Source of the DNA: Thaumasiovibrio sp043421945
Lineage (GTDB): Bacteria > Pseudomonadota > Gammaproteobacteria > Enterobacterales > Vibrionaceae
DNA length: 17,759 bases
NCBI GenBank assembly: GCA_043421945.1
Contig: JBHOGO010000086.1
Location: 1 to 17,759 of the forward strand
Direction: 5' to 3'
Notes under the pieces: generated by a model
Database searches by the model: none
What the model was told of the DNA's origin: nothing
Seen by the model: the letters and a program-made list of their open reading frames with translations, nothing else
Made by a program: the position numbers and the translations under genes
In this document: positions 14,614 to 17,759 of the stretch, in pieces
Position numbering within the stretch: position 1 is the first letter of the stretch
Layout of the letters: each line of letters begins with the position of its first letter

Positions 14614-16515
14614 ATGATCACACAATTGATTAATGAGTCGCTGATTTGCCTAGACCTAAAAGCTCAAACCAAAAGTGGTATCTTCGCGGAAATGATCGAC
14701 CGTCTACATCGCGAAGGCCGCATTAATGATAAGTCTCAATTTCTAGCAGACATTCAAGCACGGGAGGAGCTGGGCAATACTGGCTTCGAATCTGGCGTTG
14801 CTCTACCACATGCCAAAAGTGCCGCTGTCATCAAACCTGCTGTCGCTATTGGTATTAGCCGCACAGGTATCGACTACGGTGCCGAAGATGGAGAGCCATC
14901 CAAGCTCTTCTTTATGATAGCTTCGCCTGATGGCGGTTCAGATCATCATATCGAAGTGCTGGCTGAATTATCATCAAAACTGATTGAGGAGGGCTTCGTT
15001 GATGCCTTCTTATCAGCTAAAAATGAAAATGAGGCGCTGCAACTCCTACTTGCTGAACGTAAACCTCAACCTGCAGTCGTCGCTGACAAAGGCCTTATTA
15101 TTGGTGTCACGGGCTGTCCTACAGGGGTGGCACATACCTACTTGGCGGCTGAAGGCTTAGAGAAAGCAGCTGCAGAGTTAGGTTACGAAATTAAAGTAGA
15201 AACTAACGGTTCTATTGGGGTAAAAAACAGTCCGACAAAAGAAGAGATTGACCGCGCAGAAGCGATCATTGTCAGCAGTGATAAGCAGGTCGAAATGTCT
15301 CGATTTGCAGGAAAGAAAGTACTGATGACCGGTGTGAAAGCCCCAATCAAAGATGGTAAAGATGTTATCCAACGATCACTCAGTGCCCCTATTTTACCCG
15401 CTGGAGAAAAAAGCGCAGCACCAACAGAGAGCTCAGCGAGCCAAGCGCGTACTGACTTATACCGCTACCTAATGAACGGCGTATCACATATGATTCCGTT
15501 TGTTGTCACCGGTGGTCTGCTTATTGCCTTAGCATTAGCGATTGGCGGGCAACCAACAGAAGCCGGCATGGCGATTCCAGAAGGTAGCATGTGGAATAAA
15601 GTTCTTGATGTTGGTGTTGTTGCCTTCACATTAATGATTCCAGTACTGGCAGGCTATATTGCCTATGCGATTGCAGACCGCCCTGGTCTTGCACCGGGTC
15701 TCATCGGCGGTTGGATTGCTAACAATGGCTCATTTTATGGTGCAGATGCAGGCACGGGATTCATTGGGGCGATTGTTGCTGGTCTATTAGTGGGTTACTT
15801 CGTGAAATTTATAACGACACGAAATTACCACAAGTTTGTTCAGCCACTTGTTCCGATTATGATTGCGCCGATCACTGGTAGCCTTTTCATCTCAGCACTG
15901 TTTATTTTTGTGATTGGTGCGCCGATCGCTAGCTTGATGACTGGCTTAGAGTCTATGTTAGTGTCGATGAGTGGCGGTAGCGTTATTCTACTCGGTATTG
16001 TGCTTGGTGGTATGGCTGGCTTCGATATGGGTGGGCCCTTTAACAAAGTCGCCTTCCTATTCTCTGTCGGTATGATAGCCAGTGGCCAAACTCAATTTAT
16101 GGGTGCGATGGCGTGTGCTATCCCAGTTGCTCCGTTGGGGATGGGGCTGGCAACGGTGCTAGGGAGAAAACTCAATCTCTTTGAAGAATCTGAACTTGAA
16201 GCGGGTAAAGCGGCTGGGGCGATGGGCTTGGTCGGTATCTCAGAAGGTGCAATCCCGTTTGCTGCACAGGATCCGCTATCGGTCATACCAGCTAACGTAT
16301 TAGGCTCTATGGTCGCAGCAGTTATGGCTTTCACTTTAGGTATTACCAACAGTGTTGCGCACGGTGGTCCCGTTGTTGCTTTGCTTGGTGCTATGAATTC
16401 TCCACTGATGGCCTTGGTATGTATGGCTGCAGGTACGCTTGTTACTGCGATGGTGTGTTTATCACTGAAAAAAATGCGTAAATCGAAAATACACGGTGTG
16501 ACTGCTCACCTTTAA
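14614..16515 (+). CDS. PTS fructose-family EIIABC permease
   Basis: This is a 633-residue sugar transporter that phosphorylates its substrate during uptake. The EIIA domain (about 1-148) has the phospho-histidine His66 in GVALPHAK. The EIIB domain (about 160-255) has the phospho-cysteine Cys168 in VTGCPTGVAHTY. After an Ala/Ser-rich linker (about 258-280), the EIIC domain (about 281-630) has many membrane segments and the family motifs HMIPFVVTGG, GLAPGLIGGWIANNG, GGMAGFDMGGPFNK and GISEGAIPFAAQDP. All three parts look complete. AGAGAGGGA precedes the ATG. The closest relatives move fructose or mannose; the choice is not visible from sequence, and no phosphofructokinase or mannose-6-phosphate isomerase gene follows. 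A strong terminator ends the unit, so it is transcribed as a single gene. Confidence 0.95.
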   Translation: MITQLINESLICLDLKAQTKSGIFAEMIDRLHREGRINDKSQFLADIQAREELGNTGFESGVALPHAKSAAVIKPAVAIGISRTGIDYGAEDGEPSKLFFMIASPDGGSDHHIEVLAELSSKLIEEGFVDAFLSAKNENEALQLLLAERKPQPAVVADKGLIIGVTGCPTGVAHTYLAAEGLEKAAAELGYEIKVETNGSIGVKNSPTKEEIDRAEAIIVSSDKQVEMSRFAGKKVLMTGVKAPIKDGKDVIQRSLSAPILPAGEKSAAPTESSASQARTDLYRYLMNGVSHMIPFVVTGGLLIALALAIGGQPTEAGMAIPEGSMWNKVLDVGVVAFTLMIPVLAGYIAYAIADRPGLAPGLIGGWIANNGSFYGADAGTGFIGAIVAGLLVGYFVKFITTRNYHKFVQPLVPIMIAPITGSLFISALFIFVIGAPIASLMTGLESMLVSMSGGSVILLGIVLGGMAGFDMGGPFNKVAFLFSVGMIASGQTQFMGAMACAIPVAPLGMGLATVLGRKLNLFEESELEAGKAAGAMGLVGISEGAIPFAAQDPLSVIPANVLGSMVAAVMAFTLGITNSVAHGGPVVALLGAMNSPLMALVCMAAGTLVTAMVCLSLKKMRKSKIHGVTAHL

Positions 16516-16595
16516 TATCGCCATTTAGAATGCCTCAATTTAACAAACGGCATTTAAGAACTATCGACTCAATACTATAGGATACACCTTCTTTT

Positions 16596-16621
16596 GCCGC
16601 CTAGGATTAGGCGGCTTTTTT
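16596..16621 (+). terminator. strong intrinsic terminator after EIIABC
   Basis: GCCGCCTA pairs perfectly with TAGGCGGC around a GGAT loop, followed by six T. It lies 80 bases after the EIIABC stop and should insulate ppiB. Confidence 0.92.
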
Positions 16622-16794
16622 ATCCTAGCCCCTCATGTTCTTTCCAAGCCATCACATTACTCCAAACCACCCCAGACCACCGTACTTTCCCAATCATGCC
16701 TATTGCTACACGCTCTTCTCTATCCCAATACCTCATTGCCTTTTACGACGGATATAGACTTAGCCTTCAACGTAATGTGATGGCTGAGATAGGG

Positions 16795-16800
16795 TATAAT
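16795..16800 (+). promoter_or_regulatory. ppiB promoter -10 box
   Basis: A perfect TATAAT lies 36 bases upstream of the ppiB ATG, giving a leader of about 29 bases. No clear -35 is present at 16-18 bases. The rest of 16516-16835 holds only the EIIABC terminator. A 47-codon frame from 16697 whose stop overlaps the ppiB start (ATGA) has no ribosome binding site and is probably chance. Confidence 0.5.
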
Positions 16801-16835
16801 TACTTTTCTATCCCTACGACAAAGCGAATTAATGC

Positions 16836-17330
16836 ATGATCACTCTTTCAACGAATGTTGGTGATATTCATATTGAACTTAACTTAGACACCGCACCCGT
16901 GACATCGAAAAACTTCCTACAATATTGTAAAGATGGCTTTTACGACTACACGATTTTCCACCGGGTGATTAAAGGCTTTATGATTCAGGGCGGCGGCTTC
17001 ACCCAAAAAATGAAAGAGAAGCCGACAAGAGATCCGATTGTGAACGAAGCAAATCGTGGTTTAAAGAATGTGGTAGGTTCGATCGCTATGGCGCGTACTG
17101 ATGCACCTCACTCAGCAACAGCGCAATTCTTCATCAATTTAGATAACAATGATTTTCTCGATTACACCGCTACCACAAATCAAGGCTGGGGGTATGCGGT
17201 ATTTGGGAAAGTAACCGTCGGAATGGACGTTGTGAATGCGATTGCTGAAGTGAAGACAACATCATTACTGGGTCATGACGATGTGCCTTGTGACGCTATC
17301 GTGATTGAAAAAGTTACCATCAACGAATAA
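16836..17330 (+). CDS. ppiB: peptidyl-prolyl cis-trans isomerase B (cyclophilin)
   Basis: This 164-residue cyclophilin catalyses cis-trans isomerisation of peptide bonds before proline and helps cytoplasmic protein folding. It has no signal peptide, as expected for PpiB rather than the periplasmic PpiA. The active-site segments are intact: FHRVIKGFMIQGGGF with the catalytic Arg, then SIAMART, PHSATAQFFINL, GWGYAVFGKV and a C-terminal VTINE. Its length equals that of E. coli PpiB and the sequence tracks it along the whole chain, with no gaps that I can see. It appears to be expressed alone from the nearby -10 box. Confidence 0.97.
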   Translation: MITLSTNVGDIHIELNLDTAPVTSKNFLQYCKDGFYDYTIFHRVIKGFMIQGGGFTQKMKEKPTRDPIVNEANRGLKNVVGSIAMARTDAPHSATAQFFINLDNNDFLDYTATTNQGWGYAVFGKVTVGMDVVNAIAEVKTTSLLGHDDVPCDAIVIEKVTINE

Positions 17331-17343
17331 AAATAGCGCTGAA

Positions 17344-17461
17344 AAGGGAGACTTGTTCATTACAATGACATTTGTCGCTGACCCCTTTCGGTCAGCAACA
17401 ATGCGCAACCTGTATGCCTAACCAACACGTTGTTTGATGTAAGAACAAGTCTCGATCCCTT
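17344..17461. repeat. 118-base imperfect palindrome with nested hairpin downstream of ppiB
   Basis: The outer arms are AAGGG plus AGACTTGTTC (17344-17358) and GAACAAGTCT plus CCCTT (17443-17461). They pair over 15 bp, with a four-base bulge (CGAT) on the right arm. Nested inside is GCTGACC/GGTCAGC (17377-17396), extended by TTGT/ACAA past one mismatch. It lies between convergent genes and has no T-run. A repeat element of the REP/MITE sort, or a structured RNA, would fit. Confidence 0.6.
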
Positions 17462-17478
17462 ATTCATCACTGGCCACT

Positions 17479-17520
17479 GCTCTCAACGACTTAACGCGAC
17501 AAAGCGAAAAAAAGTGAGAG
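17479..17520. other. wide inverted repeat at the amidotransferase 3' end
   Basis: GCTCTCA (17479-17485) pairs with TGAGAGC (17515-17521), and the last base overlaps the amidotransferase stop codon. The loop contains CGCGACAAAGCG and a run of seven A. Read on the minus strand, the A-run becomes seven T inside the loop rather than after the stem, so termination is possible only with a different fold. Confidence 0.35.
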
Positions 17521-17688
17521 CTATGCAAGCAAGAAAGCTCGCATGGTGGCGAGTACCATTGGCGCGTCATTTCTAAATTGAATGCTCTGTTTCGCCGCAG
17601 ATACTTGCTCAGAAGAAAAAGAGCCTTTCCTCACGTCTAAAAAGTCATGGAAAAAATCTTCTGAGAACTCTGGGTGGCCCTGTACCGG
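17521..17688 (-). pseudogene. 3' remnant of a class I glutamine amidotransferase gene
   Basis: The last 55 codons of a GMP-synthase-like glutamine amidotransferase are present: PVQGHPEFSEDF carries the HPE that supplies the catalytic His and Glu, and the chain ends in MVLATMRAFLLA before TAG. Such domains release ammonia from glutamine. Upstream of the Pro codon the same frame meets stops within the 72-bp edge repeat, so the gene is cut there; the catalytic Cys region is missing. It is either disrupted by an element or simply hidden by an assembly junction. Confidence 0.75.
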
Positions 17689-17759
17689 TGAATTACTCCC
17701 ACTAAATCAAAGATTATAGTGTGAGCTTCTTGGTGTAGCCTTGACTTACTCGCCAAACT
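17688..17759 (-). repeat. 72-bp edge repeat, right copy
   Basis: This is the exact reverse complement of 5-76. Its inner boundary falls inside the amidotransferase reading frame, which shows that the repeat is foreign to that gene. The window ends within the repeat, so the full element cannot be seen. Confidence 0.85.

Noticed and set aside
16594..16839. 81-codon plus-strand frame before ppiB
   Set aside because: It begins at a TTG inside the EIIABC terminator stem, lacks a ribosome binding site and has low-complexity, non-protein-like content. The ATGA overlap with ppiB, also reached by a shorter frame from 16697, is probably chance.
17344..17461. Integron attC site (Vibrio repeat) as an explanation of the palindrome
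   Set aside because: The flanking core sites RYYYAAC and GTTRRRY expected at attC ends are absent, and ppiB is a housekeeping gene rather than a cassette.

Overview
The window looks like chromosomal DNA from a marine gammaproteobacterium, most likely Vibrio or a close relative. The evidence is the very E. coli-like PpiB, two Cache-type chemoreceptors, a fructose-family PTS locus with an AraC regulator, and AT-leaning codon use. I see no tRNA, rRNA, CRISPR array or complete insertion sequence. Both window edges carry the same 72-bp sequence in opposite orientation (5-76 and 17688-17759). At the right edge it cuts into a glutamine-amidotransferase gene, so the segment is probably bounded by two copies of one mobile or repeated element.

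Layout. (1) 498-4425, plus strand: two paralogous Spondin_N-type exported proteins (one with a signal peptide, one a lipoprotein), then an OmpR-family response regulator and its membrane sensor kinase. A direct repeat with an 11-bp period upstream of the first gene is a plausible binding site for the regulator. The regulator has an unusually long His-rich linker, and the kinase has a degenerate ATPase G1 box. (2) 4484-8590: two methyl-accepting chemotaxis proteins on the minus strand flanking a GFA-type zinc protein gene on the plus strand. (3) 8918-10775, minus strand: an ABC-F ATPase with a consensus -35 promoter and a long structured leader. The leader holds a 10-codon upstream ORF and a hairpin that pairs the Shine-Dalgarno sequence, arranged like a translational attenuator. 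(4) 10859-11791, minus strand: an AEC-family permease gene interrupted by one in-frame amber codon. (5) 12173-16515: a sugar PTS locus with a stand-alone EIIB, an HPr-like/EIIA fusion whose HPr part lacks the phosphorylatable His, a convergent AraC regulator, and a complete EIIABC permease ending at a strong terminator. (6) 16836-17330: ppiB, followed by a large imperfect palindrome and the 3' remnant of the amidotransferase gene.

How the parts may work together. The spondin pair and two-component genes look like one signalling and surface-protein module. The AraC protein sits beside the soluble EIIA/EIIB pair and divergent from EIIABC, so it most likely controls sugar uptake, with the soluble PTS proteins acting as extra phosphocarriers or sensors. 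The ABC-F gene appears to be controlled through its leader. The items most worth following up are the spondin/two-component module with its odd regulator and kinase, the ABC-F leader, and the HPr-like/EIIA fusion.
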